Source: CAYWMD01 sp964458575 (GTDB taxonomy: Bacteria; Verrucomicrobiota; Verrucomicrobiia; Limisphaerales; JADLHS01). From it: a DNA stretch of 64,000 nucleotides. The position numbers and the translations under genes are program-made. This document shows positions 16,792-25,634 of this stretch, in pieces. The notes under the pieces are model-generated. The model was given only the letters and a program-made list of their open reading frames with translations. It was not told where the DNA came from and made no database searches. Positions within the stretch are counted from its first letter, which is position 1. Each line of letters begins with the position of its first letter. Where the stretch lies: contig CAYWMD010000010.1 of NCBI GenBank assembly GCA_964458575.1, positions 1-64,000 on the forward strand, read 5' to 3'.

Positions 16792-17727
16792 ATGCGCCTC
16801 TTTGAAGCCATCCTCGAAGCGAACAACCGCGCGATTGCAGGCGACACGAGCGCGAGCCTGCGCCAGTCGGAGTACGCCGACTCGCTGCCCATCGCGGCGC
16901 TGACGTGCATTGATGTGCGGCTCAATCCGCTCATCCCGGAGGTCTTGGGCATTGCGGAGGAACATTTCATCTGGCTGCGCAACGCGGGGAACATCATCAC
17001 CGGACCGCTGTCCAGCACCATGCGGTCGCTGTCGCTGGCGTGCGCGGTCAAGGGCGGCAAGGAAATCGTCATCATCGGCCATTCGGATTGCCAGGTGTGC
17101 AAGACCACTACGATGCAGCTGCTCGAAAAGCTCAAGAACATTGGCGTGGAACGGCACGTGTTGCCGGACAATGTGAACGAGTACTTTGGCATGTTCGCCA
17201 GTGAACGGCAGAATGTCATCAAGGCCTGCGACCTCGTCCGTCACAGTCCGCTCATCGGACCAAAGATTCCCGTGCATGGATTGTTGGTGGACATCCAGAC
17301 GGGCAAACTGGAATGGCTGGTGAACGGCTACCAAACGTTTGCGGCCATGAGCGACAAGTGGAATGACGTGGTGCGTTCCGCCGGCGAAACCGTGGACAAG
17401 CTCAAGTCGCTCACCGATTTCAACATCGGCGAAATGAAATTCCCCGAAACCAAAATCGGCGAAACGGTCGCGCAGGCCACGGACTGGTTGTCGCAAAAGA
17501 TCGGTGCGATGGAAGTGAAACCGGCGGACAAGCCGGAAGCTTCGCCGCCCTCCACTGTTGCCAATGTGGCTCAGCAAATCGTGGAGATGGCTGAAAGACA
17601 CTGGCCGAAGGCAGAACTTCCGCCCGGGAAAACCCACCCGACGGCCAAATCGCCGCCGAAAATTCCAATGCCGCCGCCGATTCGCGTGCGGCCGACGTTC
17701 CTGCCGCGCGGGAAGAAGAAATCGTGA
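16792..17727 (+). CDS. beta-class carbonic anhydrase-like protein with a long C-terminal extension
   Basis: 311 residues. The N-terminal ~190 residues are beta-carbonic anhydrase: C-x-D-x-R (TCIDVRLNPLIPEVLG) with zinc-ligand Cys and the Asp/Arg dyad, FIWLRNAGNII, and H-x2-C (IGHSDCQVCKTTT) giving the other zinc ligands. It should hydrate CO2 in the cytoplasm. A C-terminal extension of about 110 residues (ESVDKLKSL-like helix, ATDWLSQKIGAMEVK, then a Pro/Lys-rich tail with PPKIPMPPPIRVRP) is unusual for the family. No signal peptide. The 5' end is duplicated at 16014-16106. Confidence 0.88.
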   Translation: MRLFEAILEANNRAIAGDTSASLRQSEYADSLPIAALTCIDVRLNPLIPEVLGIAEEHFIWLRNAGNIITGPLSSTMRSLSLACAVKGGKEIVIIGHSDCQVCKTTTMQLLEKLKNIGVERHVLPDNVNEYFGMFASERQNVIKACDLVRHSPLIGPKIPVHGLLVDIQTGKLEWLVNGYQTFAAMSDKWNDVVRSAGETVDKLKSLTDFNIGEMKFPETKIGETVAQATDWLSQKIGAMEVKPADKPEASPPSTVANVAQQIVEMAERHWPKAELPPGKTHPTAKSPPKIPMPPPIRVRPTFLPRGKKKS

Positions 17728-17749
17728 AGCCAATCAACCCATTTGAATT

Positions 17750-18418
17750 ATGACCGATCCGGCCCCTCCTCCGATTCGCAAGAAGCGCGGTTGTTTGTTT
17801 TACCTTTGCATCACCTTCGCCGTGCTGGTTTTGCTGGGTTGCTTGGCGGTGTTCCTGACGGTGCGGTTTATCAAAGGCCAGATTGCCGCGTACACGGACT
17901 CCGCGCCGATGTCTTTGCCAAAGGTGGAAATGTCGGACGCGGACTACAAACGCCTGGACCAGCGGGTCAAGTCGTTTGCCGACGCGATCGAGGCCGGGAA
18001 AGCGGGCGGGCCGCTTGTTTTGACGGAACAGGACGTCAATGCGCTGCTCGTCAAGTCCGCGAACGCGGCGGAGCTGGCGGACAAAGTCCATGTATCGTTG
18101 AGCGGCAGTGAAGTAAAAGGGCAGGTGAGCATTCCGCTCAACGGCCTGGGCTGGATTGGGAAGGGCCGTTATTTGAACGGCGAGGCGGCGTTCAAAGTTT
18201 CCTTGGACAATGGTGTCCTGATTGTCACCGCCAAGGAGATCAAGGTGAAGGGCAAGGCGCTGCCCGAAAAGTTCATGAGCCAGTTGCGTCAGGAAAACCT
18301 CGCCCAGGACGCCTATAAAAACCCGAAAAATGCCGAGACCATCCGCAAGCTCGACGCCATCGAGGTGAAGGACGGCCGGGTGATCATCACACCCCGAAAC
18401 GCGAAATCAGCGCCGTGA
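17750..18418 (+). CDS. single-pass membrane protein of unknown function
   Basis: 222 residues. Cytoplasmic basic start (PPPIRKKRGC), one membrane segment (LFYLCITFAVLVLLGCLAVFL), then a domain outside the cytoplasm (MSLPKVEMSDADYKRLDQRV, LVLTEQDVNALLVKSANAAE, VSIPLNGLGWIGKGRYLNGE, VKGKALPEKFMSQLRQENLA). The pattern of a short anchored domain with LTEQDVNALL and a 'P...G.GRYLNG' sheet is seen in uncharacterised proteins. It overlaps an alternative upstream GTG of the sulfatase frame by four bases. Function unknown. Confidence 0.75.
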   Translation: MTDPAPPPIRKKRGCLFYLCITFAVLVLLGCLAVFLTVRFIKGQIAAYTDSAPMSLPKVEMSDADYKRLDQRVKSFADAIEAGKAGGPLVLTEQDVNALLVKSANAAELADKVHVSLSGSEVKGQVSIPLNGLGWIGKGRYLNGEAAFKVSLDNGVLIVTAKEIKVKGKALPEKFMSQLRQENLAQDAYKNPKNAETIRKLDAIEVKDGRVIITPRNAKSAP

Positions 18419-18459
18419 TTGGTGGGCGCGTGCAGTCAAAACCTGGAGCCAATTTTGGA

Positions 18460-19887
18460 ATGCGTATCGCCGCGGTGGCCGCGGGGCTGGCGGTGATTTC
18501 GTGCGCGGCGCCCGTTGCCGCCAAAAGTCGCCCGCCCAACGTCATCCTGATCCTTGCCGATAATTTGGGCAACGGCGACGTGCGTTGCTTCAATCCAGGC
18601 TCCCTGCATCGCACGCCGAACCTCGACCGCATGGCGGCCGAGGGGATGAAGTTCACGAGTTTTTACGTGACCAGCGGCGTTTGCACCTCGAGCCGCGCAA
18701 GCCTGATGACCGGCTGCTATCCACGTCGCGTCAACATGCACGCGAGCGGCGGGGACACCGTCGTGTTGCAACCGGTGGATCGGAAAGGTCTGAATCCCGA
18801 CGAGATCACGCTTGCGGAATTGCTAAGCCAAGCCGGTTACGCCACCGTTTGCATCGGCAAGTGGCATCTCGGGGACCAAACGGTGTTTCTCCCGACGCGC
18901 CAGGGCTTCGATTCCTATTTTGGCATTCCGTACAGCGAGAACCAAACCAAGGGCCGCGCCTCATACAATTGGCCGGAATTGCCGCTCATGCGAAATGAAA
19001 CTGTAATTGAAGCGCCGGTGGACCGGGATTATCTGACGAAACGTTACACGGAAGAAGCGATTCGTTTCATCACAGAGAACCGGGACCGGCCGTTCTTCGT
19101 TTATCTGCCGCACGCGATGCCCGGTTCGTCGCCGCAATCGTTTGCCAGTCCGGCTTTCCGCGGCAAAAGCCGCAATGGACTCTACGGCGATAGTGTCGAA
19201 GAACTCGATTGGTCCGTCGGCGAAATCCTCGCCACGCTCGAACGACTTGGTCTGGACCAGAACACACTGGTGGTTTGGACGTCGGACAACGGAGCGGTGC
19301 GGCACGATCCACCGCAAGGCAGTTGCGCGCCGTACAAAGGCTGGGGCTATGACACTTCGGAAGGCGCAATGCGGATGCCGTGCATCATGCGCTGGCCGGG
19401 AAAAATTCCCGCAGGCCGGGTCTGCGATGAACTCTGCACCACGATGGATTTGCTGCCGACTTTTGCGCACCTGGCGGGCGTGAAGCCGCCGAGCGACCGG
19501 ATCATAGATGGCCAGGACATGGTCTCCATGCTCACGGCCCGGCGGGGAGCGAAGTCGCGTTACGACAAAAACGGATTTTTCTATTATTACCGGGAGCAGT
19601 TGCAGGCAGTCCGGGCCGACAATTGGAAACTTTACCTGCCGCTGGGCCAGAAGTTCGTCACGTTCGACCGGAAAACCAGGCGAAGTGACGCGGAGCTATA
19701 CGACGTGCGAAATGACGTGCGCGAAGAGCATGAGGTTTCGGCGCAGCATCCCGCGGTTGTGAAGCGCCTGCTGCTGCTCGCCGACAAGGCCCGGGAGGAT
19801 TTGGGCGATGTGAACCAACCAGGAAAGAACCAACGGCCTGCCGGTTGGGTGGAAAATCCAAAACCACAACTACCCGCAAACCCGTAG
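18460..19887 (+). CDS. exported type I sulfatase (arylsulfatase A-like)
   Basis: 475 residues. The start at 18460 gives a good signal peptide (MRIAAVAAGLAVISCAAPVAA); a GTG at 18415 gives a poorer one. Sulfatase marks are NVILILADNLGNGDVRC with metal-binding Asp/Asn, the formylglycine motif C-T-S-S-R (SGVCTSSRASLMTGCYP, Cys75), GKWHLG, FVYLPHAMP, VVWTSDNGAV and a C-terminal DELCTTMDLLPTFAHLAG block. It hydrolyses sulfate esters, probably on polysaccharides or glycosaminoglycans, outside the cytoplasm. Activity requires conversion of Cys75 to formylglycine by a separate maturase; no active FGE is evident in this window (the FGE-like domain at 53653-57504 lacks the Cys pair). Confidence 0.94.
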   Translation: MRIAAVAAGLAVISCAAPVAAKSRPPNVILILADNLGNGDVRCFNPGSLHRTPNLDRMAAEGMKFTSFYVTSGVCTSSRASLMTGCYPRRVNMHASGGDTVVLQPVDRKGLNPDEITLAELLSQAGYATVCIGKWHLGDQTVFLPTRQGFDSYFGIPYSENQTKGRASYNWPELPLMRNETVIEAPVDRDYLTKRYTEEAIRFITENRDRPFFVYLPHAMPGSSPQSFASPAFRGKSRNGLYGDSVEELDWSVGEILATLERLGLDQNTLVVWTSDNGAVRHDPPQGSCAPYKGWGYDTSEGAMRMPCIMRWPGKIPAGRVCDELCTTMDLLPTFAHLAGVKPPSDRIIDGQDMVSMLTARRGAKSRYDKNGFFYYYREQLQAVRADNWKLYLPLGQKFVTFDRKTRRSDAELYDVRNDVREEHEVSAQHPAVVKRLLLLADKAREDLGDVNQPGKNQRPAGWVENPKPQLPANP

Positions 19888-20024
19888 CCCACCTTTGGCG
19901 GCGTCAGAAGTTCAGCGCAACTCAGTCCAATGCCTGTTCGTGCCGTTGGGATATTTGTCTGGAAAATGCGAACCAAAGAGGCCATCTGTTTAGGCGTAAA
20001 GAAAACAACCTATTGCGTCAATAA

Positions 20025-22220
20025 GTGCCGACCTCGCCGACTAGCGCCCTGATTGCCAGATTCACCTCGACCGCTTTGCCGACCCTGTTGTTTGCATCCA
20101 CGGCCTTGGCACAGACGCTGAGTATCCCGCCGCGTCCGGCGCACGGGCCGAGTGGCACCGAATTCACGAACATCATCGTAACGATGCCGCCGCCCACCGA
20201 CGCTTTTTCGGAACGGGAATACTGGATTTATGCACAGGTCATCAGCGGGAATGTGCCGACCTGGCTGCGAACCTTGAAGCCGGTCACTGTCAGTGCTGGC
20301 GGTCACACGGCCACATATCACGTCATCCCGGATTACCTCGCCATCGGTTCGGACACGGATTACTTCCTCACGCCCACAACGCCGCTGTTGGCACAACGGC
20401 TCGGCGACCATCTTGGTTGCACGCTGCCCACACGCAAGATGGTCAACCAGATCTGGACGAACGCGGCGGTCAAATTGAACCCGCAACCGATCGCGCCCAG
20501 TCCAGAGATGATCACCGTGCCGGTCTTCGCCCAGCACAACGCGATGGTGCGTTCGCAACGCGACACCTTCACCAATGCGCAGCCGCCCGGCGCGCTGGTG
20601 AGCGGCGACAAGAAGGACGTGGTTATATCCTCGCTGATCTACTCGAACCTCCACACCGGTGTGCCGAAGCCGGTGGTGATCTACGGCTGGCATAAACTGT
20701 CCCCTTACGGTGAACCTTGGCAGCCCCTTTACAACGGCCACGAAGAAAGCTACGCCGATTATTCGCATGGCATCCGCCTCGTGCAGATGGGCCTGACCGT
20801 GGACGGCAGTCCCAATACCATTACGAACGTTCTGACCAGTTCCAGTCTCGCGGAATTGCTCAGCGACGAAACCGTCGCGCCAAACTACACGATCCCCACG
20901 CCGCGCTACACGGTCGCGCCGCTTGTGCCCGTGCTCATGACCCCTCCCCGCAGCCAGACGGTCTCAGCGGGTCAGCCCGTTACATTCACGACGCTGGCCA
21001 TCGGCGACGCCCAGTTAAGCTACCTTTGGCAATGGTACGGGACAAACCTGCCGGGCCGAACCAACCTCAGTCTGATCTTGAGCAACGCGCTGCCCGCAAA
21101 CGTTGGCCCATACGCGGTCGTTGTCACCAACGCCACCGGCTCGATCACCAGCCGCGTGGCGGTGCTCCGCGTGAACGCCGGTTCGCGACCGGTTTTGTTC
21201 GCTGACAACTTCGACTCCGACTCCTCGACGGACTGGAACGTCTTCTGGGGCGCAACCAACGGCGTTCCTGATTACTCCGTGGACTGGGGGTTCGATTACG
21301 GGGCGACGCCTTACACCTTCAACGGCGTGACGGCGCTGATTCCGCCCGCGCCGAACTCGCCGGATGACAGCACTCGCGCGGTAAAACTCACCGTGAACAA
21401 AAACGACGCGGTTGGCTCAATCGCTGCGGTAAACATTTATCCGAAGCACCTGTCCTTGGCCGGGAACTTCGCGCTCAAGTTCGATTTGTGGATCAATTAT
21501 CCGGGGAACGCGGGCGGCGCCGGTTCCAGCGGCAGCACGCAGCACGCGATTTTCGGCATCAGTCATTACGGCACGAACGTGAACTGGGCCGCGCCCGCTA
21601 CGTCTGCCAGCGACGGCCTCTGGTTCGCCGTGGCTGGCGAAGGCGGCGACACCCGGGACTATCGTGCCTACCAAGGCAACCCGGCCGGAATACAGATTGA
21701 CCAGACTGCGACGTTGAGCGCTTCCAACCACACGGCGGCGATTTACCAAACTCTCTTTCCCACGGGCCGATTCGAAACCGCCGGTGCGCCGGGAAAGAAC
21801 TGGGTCGAAGTCGAAATCCGACAGACGAACAACGTGGTCACCTGGATCATGGACGGCACGACTGTGGCCCAGCGGACCAACACATCAGTGTTCACCAACG
21901 GTACGGTGATGCTCGGTTTGATGGACACGTTCAACTCCATCGCCAGCCCGGCGCGGGATTCGTTCGTGTTATTTGACAACGTCCGCGTCGAGAGCCTCGA
22001 TCCGCAACCGGTCGGTTTCGAGTCCATCACGCTTTTGCCCGGCGGCCAGGTATCGCTGGTGCTCACCGGCAAGCCGGGAGATTCTTTTACGCTGGAAGCC
22101 TCGACCAGCCTGGGCGCGTGGCAGGCGCTGACGACTTTGTCCGGTGGCAACGGCACTACGAACTTCATTGACTCGAACGCGCCAGCTATCCCGAAACGAT
22201 TTTATCGCACCCGCCATTGA
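20025..22220 (+). CDS. exported protein with Ig-like and lectin-like domains
   Basis: 731 residues from GTG. Signal peptide with core LPTLLFASTALAQ. The first ~290 residues form a domain I do not recognise (PSGTEFTNIIVTMPPPTDAF, DYLAIGSDTDYFLTP, DLNPQPIAPSPEM-type segments, YADYSHGIRLVQMG). Residues ~310-385 are an Ig-like domain (PPRSQTVSAGQPVTFT, YLWQWYGTNLPG, GPYAVVVTNATGS). After it comes a concanavalin-like sandwich (LFADNFDSDSSTDWNVFWG, YPKHLSLAGNFALKFDLWIN, WVEVEIRQTNNVVTWIMDGT). The end (FTLEASTSLGAWQALTT...KRFYRTRH) matches the C-terminal motif of other exported proteins here. The N-terminal domain could be enzymatic, the rest substrate-binding. Confidence 0.8.
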   Translation: MPTSPTSALIARFTSTALPTLLFASTALAQTLSIPPRPAHGPSGTEFTNIIVTMPPPTDAFSEREYWIYAQVISGNVPTWLRTLKPVTVSAGGHTATYHVIPDYLAIGSDTDYFLTPTTPLLAQRLGDHLGCTLPTRKMVNQIWTNAAVKLNPQPIAPSPEMITVPVFAQHNAMVRSQRDTFTNAQPPGALVSGDKKDVVISSLIYSNLHTGVPKPVVIYGWHKLSPYGEPWQPLYNGHEESYADYSHGIRLVQMGLTVDGSPNTITNVLTSSSLAELLSDETVAPNYTIPTPRYTVAPLVPVLMTPPRSQTVSAGQPVTFTTLAIGDAQLSYLWQWYGTNLPGRTNLSLILSNALPANVGPYAVVVTNATGSITSRVAVLRVNAGSRPVLFADNFDSDSSTDWNVFWGATNGVPDYSVDWGFDYGATPYTFNGVTALIPPAPNSPDDSTRAVKLTVNKNDAVGSIAAVNIYPKHLSLAGNFALKFDLWINYPGNAGGAGSSGSTQHAIFGISHYGTNVNWAAPATSASDGLWFAVAGEGGDTRDYRAYQGNPAGIQIDQTATLSASNHTAAIYQTLFPTGRFETAGAPGKNWVEVEIRQTNNVVTWIMDGTTVAQRTNTSVFTNGTVMLGLMDTFNSIASPARDSFVLFDNVRVESLDPQPVGFESITLLPGGQVSLVLTGKPGDSFTLEASTSLGAWQALTTLSGGNGTTNFIDSNAPAIPKRFYRTRH

Positions 22221-22357
22221 GGTTGCTCACGTAAGAGCAAACCCGGCTGCTTTCAATCCAAAAACCCTCGACCTCGGATTTGGGTGAAAGTAGGATCCGA
22301 TGTGTTACACCAGATGGGTTGAGAAACGAGAAATGACTGTCATTCAAAAGTCCCGTC

Positions 22358-22774
22358 ATGAGCTGGGATGTTGCCATCGTTAAAATTCGCGGTGACTTCC
22401 GACCGATCGAGGAAGTCGAGTCCGAAGATTATCTTCCGCTTGGGGATGAAGCCGCCGTAGCCACCGCGATCAGCTTGGCGTTTCCATCCGCTGAATGGTC
22501 AGGATCAACGTCGGCGGTGTGCCGCGGTTCGAACTTCGAAATTGAGTTTGGCTTCGAGGACTTAGCCTCCTCAAATTCTGTTCTCCTCCATGTTCACGGT
22601 AGCGGTGATCCGATCCCTTCGATACTTGGGTTAACCAAAGGAAATGGCTGGCTGGCGGTGGATTGCTCCACTGGTGAGTTTATCGATCCACGAAACCCGT
22701 CTTACGAAGGGTGGGAAGGCTTCAAGGATTTACTCCGCCGCGGCACGGAGAGCGACGCGACCGATGAGAGCTGA
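22358..22774 (+). CDS. hypothetical protein, 138 residues
   Basis: Starts MSWDVAIVKIRGDFRPIEEV and contains LPLGDEAAVATAISLAFPSAEW, EIEFGFEDLASSNSVLLHVH and WLAVDCSTGEFIDPRNPSYEGW. The alternation of sheet with Trp/Gly turns and acidic patches is reminiscent of small cytoplasmic proteins of the polymorphic-toxin immunity type, but no family could be named. No signal peptide. It stands alone on the plus strand between an exported protein and the minus-strand cluster. Confidence 0.6.
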   Translation: MSWDVAIVKIRGDFRPIEEVESEDYLPLGDEAAVATAISLAFPSAEWSGSTSAVCRGSNFEIEFGFEDLASSNSVLLHVHGSGDPIPSILGLTKGNGWLAVDCSTGEFIDPRNPSYEGWEGFKDLLRRGTESDATDES

Positions 22775-22813
22775 CGTTGGAATGACTCGCGTCTCCATGA
22801 CACCCGTCCCCAC

Positions 22814-24328
22814 TCACGCGCCGACCTGCTTTTTGATCTCTTTCAACTGCTTAGACTCCGGTTTGGCCGAATAGTATTTGTCGAGCGGGTAGCAGCCGGA
22901 AATCATCCCGTTCCGCGGCGCGGTTGTGCAATCACTGAACGTGCGGCAGATCGCCTTCGTTTGCAGCGCGCCTTTCTCCACCGCGTCGGCCAGGATGCCG
23001 GGATACGACAACACCATGCGTCCCAGACCAATCATGTCCGTCCAGCCGTGGCGCACGACGTATTGCGCGACGTGCGGCAGGTACTCCTGCAAATAGCTGT
23101 ACGCGGTGCCGACGAGGATTGGATTGCCGATGGCCGATGGCCGATGGCCGATCTGATTCAAGTGCGCAGAAACCTTTCGCACGACGTTGATTTGCCGCGC
23201 CACGCCGACCAGCGGGTCTTCCGGCGGTTGGTAGCCGTCAGACGGCGGATACGCGGCGGGACGTTGGATGTGCGGGTTGTAATATGGCGAGCCGGCGCTC
23301 AGGTTCAGGATCTTCACGCCCAACTGTGCGCACAGTTCCGCAAACTGGAACGTTTCAGTGAGGTCATATTCCACGGGGTTGGCCGCGCTCACGCCGAAGC
23401 CGTAGCGATACGGCAGGCAATGGGAAGAATCCTCCGGAATGCCTGGCCCGAGTTTGCCGGGTTGCGACAACGCCGGGTCGGGCTTAAACGGCACGAAATC
23501 AAACGCGCTCAACCGCACGCCGATCTCGATCTTGTTCCCGCTCGCGCGAATGCCGGAAATGATTTCGCGCAAAATCCGCGTGCGGTTCTCGAAGCTCCCG
23601 CCGAACTTGCCGGGCCGTGTGTGCGCGCCGAGGAATTCGTGCAGCAGGTAGCCGTGACAATGCTTGATGTCCACAAAGTCGGCGCCCACATCCCACGCGA
23701 GCTTTGCGGCGCGGATGTAACACTGGATCAACTCCTCGATCTCGGAATCGGTGAACACCTGCGCCTCGCTCGTCACGTTGAACTTGCGATCCAGGATCGG
23801 ATGCCGGAACGCCACCCGCGGCTCCATGCGCTTCTTGTCCGCCGGCTTGCAGAAGCGGCCGGAATGCGTGAGTTGGAAGCCGATGACAAGATCATCCGCC
23901 GTGCCGCAATGCTCCCGGTGTGCCCGCAGGAGGATTTCACGAAGCTCGGCCAAATCTTTTTTGTTCTCCTCGATGATGATGAGTTGATTGGGATTCGCGC
24001 GACCGTCAGGCCGGATGGCCATTGCCTCGCCGCCGTAAATCAGTTTTGCCCCGCTCTCGCCGAAACGCTGCCAACGACGGCGAACTTCTTCGGTCGCGCC
24101 GCCGGTTGTCGTGCCGTCCCACCCCTCCATCGGTTGCACGGCCCAGCGATTGCCGATGCACTTGCCGTTGATGGTCGGACCTTCAATCGGTTGGGTGAGC
24201 GGCGAAGTGTTGCCGGTGGCGATGGTATCCTCGCACGGCAGTTCGAGGCCGAGCGAGGCAGTGTGTTTGCGAAATTCCTCCACCGTCTTGAGCGACGGGA
24301 TGCGGACGAGTTTGAGGGGCTGGTTCAT
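22814..24328 (-). CDS. OYE-family NADH:flavin oxidoreductase
   Basis: 504 residues; FMN-dependent TIM-barrel oxidoreductase. Marks are NRWAVQPMEGWDGTTTGG at the first strand, GFQLTHSGRFCKP, the substrate-site His pair in DIKHCHGYLLHEFLG, AHTRPGKFGGSFENRTRILREI, IGVRLSAFD, KILNLSAGSPYYNP, and GLGRMVLSYPGILAD at the phosphate-binding end, followed by a cysteine-containing tail (CRTFSDC...SGCYPLDKYY). The reaction is probably reduction of an unsaturated carbonyl or nitro compound. A heptamer tract (23122-23149) is read in frame near residues 393-402 between KVSAHLNQI and NPILVG. The stop of the upstream gene overlaps its ATG, so it belongs to an operon with the genes that follow upstream. Confidence 0.9.
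   Translation of the reverse strand: MNQPLKLVRIPSLKTVEEFRKHTASLGLELPCEDTIATGNTSPLTQPIEGPTINGKCIGNRWAVQPMEGWDGTTTGGATEEVRRRWQRFGESGAKLIYGGEAMAIRPDGRANPNQLIIIEENKKDLAELREILLRAHREHCGTADDLVIGFQLTHSGRFCKPADKKRMEPRVAFRHPILDRKFNVTSEAQVFTDSEIEELIQCYIRAAKLAWDVGADFVDIKHCHGYLLHEFLGAHTRPGKFGGSFENRTRILREIISGIRASGNKIEIGVRLSAFDFVPFKPDPALSQPGKLGPGIPEDSSHCLPYRYGFGVSAANPVEYDLTETFQFAELCAQLGVKILNLSAGSPYYNPHIQRPAAYPPSDGYQPPEDPLVGVARQINVVRKVSAHLNQIGHRPSAIGNPILVGTAYSYLQEYLPHVAQYVVRHGWTDMIGLGRMVLSYPGILADAVEKGALQTKAICRTFSDCTTAPRNGMISGCYPLDKYYSAKPESKQLKEIKKQVGA
23122..23149. repeat. heptamer tandem repeat (GATTGCC/GATGGCC), in the OYE gene
   Basis: GATTGCC followed by three GATGGCC units. Read in frame on the minus strand as IGHRPSAIGN in the OYE-type oxidoreductase, at a loop before the strand NPILVG. 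Confidence 0.85.
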
Positions 24329-25623
24329 TGTTTTGGTTTGGCGCGCTGGACTTCGGTCGGATCAACCATGAATTCAAACAGGCGCGCGCGGCTGACGATC
24401 ACTTCGAGCGACATACTACTGATGTCATTCGTCACGTCGAACTTTTGCTGATATTTGCGACCGCCTTCCGGTGTGCCATACCAGCCACTTGATTCGAGCG
24501 GGATTTCTCTTCCGTCTGAACTGATTAGCCGGAAACGAATCTCATCCAGCGGATCGGGCGGGCCGGATTCAATCAGTAAAAACGGTTTCATACTTCCCCA
24601 AGTTTCCACGGTGGTATGCGCATCACTTCTGCGGCTATACCCCAACCGCTTCGGAATCATGGCGTAGGATGTACGGTTGGTGATCGCCAGGGTTCCTACT
24701 CCGACGAGACATTGAACGTTGAATTTCACACCCATCCGCACAAACTCCCGCTCCAGAATATGCACGGAGCCGGGTTCGGGCACTGCAAGGTCGGAGAGCA
24801 GAAATTTTTCCTCGTTCGAATAATCTCTCGAATCCGGCCGACGAAACGGCAAGGTCAGTTTCCATGCCTGCTCCGCAAAGGACAGATGTCTCCCGCGATT
24901 CCCAGTAGGGTCTTCAAAATCGGTGCGGCTTGGCTTGGCCTCTCGCCAACGAGGGTCGGTGGTTTCTAATTTCCACTTTGGCTCAATCCAGACTGAATAC
25001 CGATTGCTGCGCTCGGTCAGGCTTTCCAGCGTTACAACAAGCGGGCCGTTGGTGTGGGTCGAGGGCAGTCGTTCTGCCACCCAATTCGGGAATGGTCCGC
25101 GAACTGGGTTGCGCATTCGGACTGAACGGAGAAGATGGCGATCACGGTCCAGAAATTGCAGTTCAAACTTTGCCTGCCTGCGGGGGTAGGCTTCTAGCTT
25201 GATATAGTGAATGTCTGAACTTCCGTACGAACCTCCAATTGGAAAACGAAAACCATCTGCGCCGATTGCTTCATACCATGTCCACGGCAAGGAATCGGTG
25301 CTCCGACCGTTGGCGTCAAGGATTTTGAACCATACTGTTAATGCGTTGGTACTAATGTTTGCAGAAGTACTGCCAGATGAAATGGTGATAGCCTCCGGCG
25401 ACCAACCCAACCAGCGCCGGGCATATTTGTGCCAGGCTTTCTCCGTCGTAAATGTCTGGTTGCCGATGGTAGTGCCCAACAGGATGAACCGGGAACCGTC
25501 GGCGAAAACAACCGTCGGCTGGCCCGAATCACGGATCGCCCGGACGGCGAACACGACCAGCAGCCCAACAGCCAGCAGGACCAGGAACAAAAGCACCGCG
25601 CGAATCAACTCTCTAAATTTCAT
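24325..25623 (-). CDS. membrane-anchored protein of unknown function
   Basis: 432 residues from the ATG at 25621-25623; an open frame continues upstream but only inside the next gene, so this start is chosen. The N-terminal membrane anchor is LIRAVLLFLVLLAVGLLVVFAV. The rest is beta-rich and extracytoplasmic (ADGSRFILLGTTIGNQTFTT, AWHKYARRWLGWSPEAITIS, RLPSTHTNGPLVVTLESLTE, VETWGSMKPFLLIESGPPDP). The stop overlaps the OYE start by ATGA, and the start lies 12 bp after the GH88 gene stop. It has no recognisable family; the conserved Trp/Arg patches suggest a binding role. Confidence 0.7.
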   Translation of the reverse strand: MKFRELIRAVLLFLVLLAVGLLVVFAVRAIRDSGQPTVVFADGSRFILLGTTIGNQTFTTEKAWHKYARRWLGWSPEAITISSGSTSANISTNALTVWFKILDANGRSTDSLPWTWYEAIGADGFRFPIGGSYGSSDIHYIKLEAYPRRQAKFELQFLDRDRHLLRSVRMRNPVRGPFPNWVAERLPSTHTNGPLVVTLESLTERSNRYSVWIEPKWKLETTDPRWREAKPSRTDFEDPTGNRGRHLSFAEQAWKLTLPFRRPDSRDYSNEEKFLLSDLAVPEPGSVHILEREFVRMGVKFNVQCLVGVGTLAITNRTSYAMIPKRLGYSRRSDAHTTVETWGSMKPFLLIESGPPDPLDEIRFRLISSDGREIPLESSGWYGTPEGGRKYQQKFDVTNDISSMSLEVIVSRARLFEFMVDPTEVQRAKPKQ

Positions 25624-25634
25624 TCGCTGTCGGG

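Noticed and set aside
22961..24451. Plus-strand frame of 496 codons
   Set aside because: Shadow of the OYE-type oxidoreductase gene on the minus strand.
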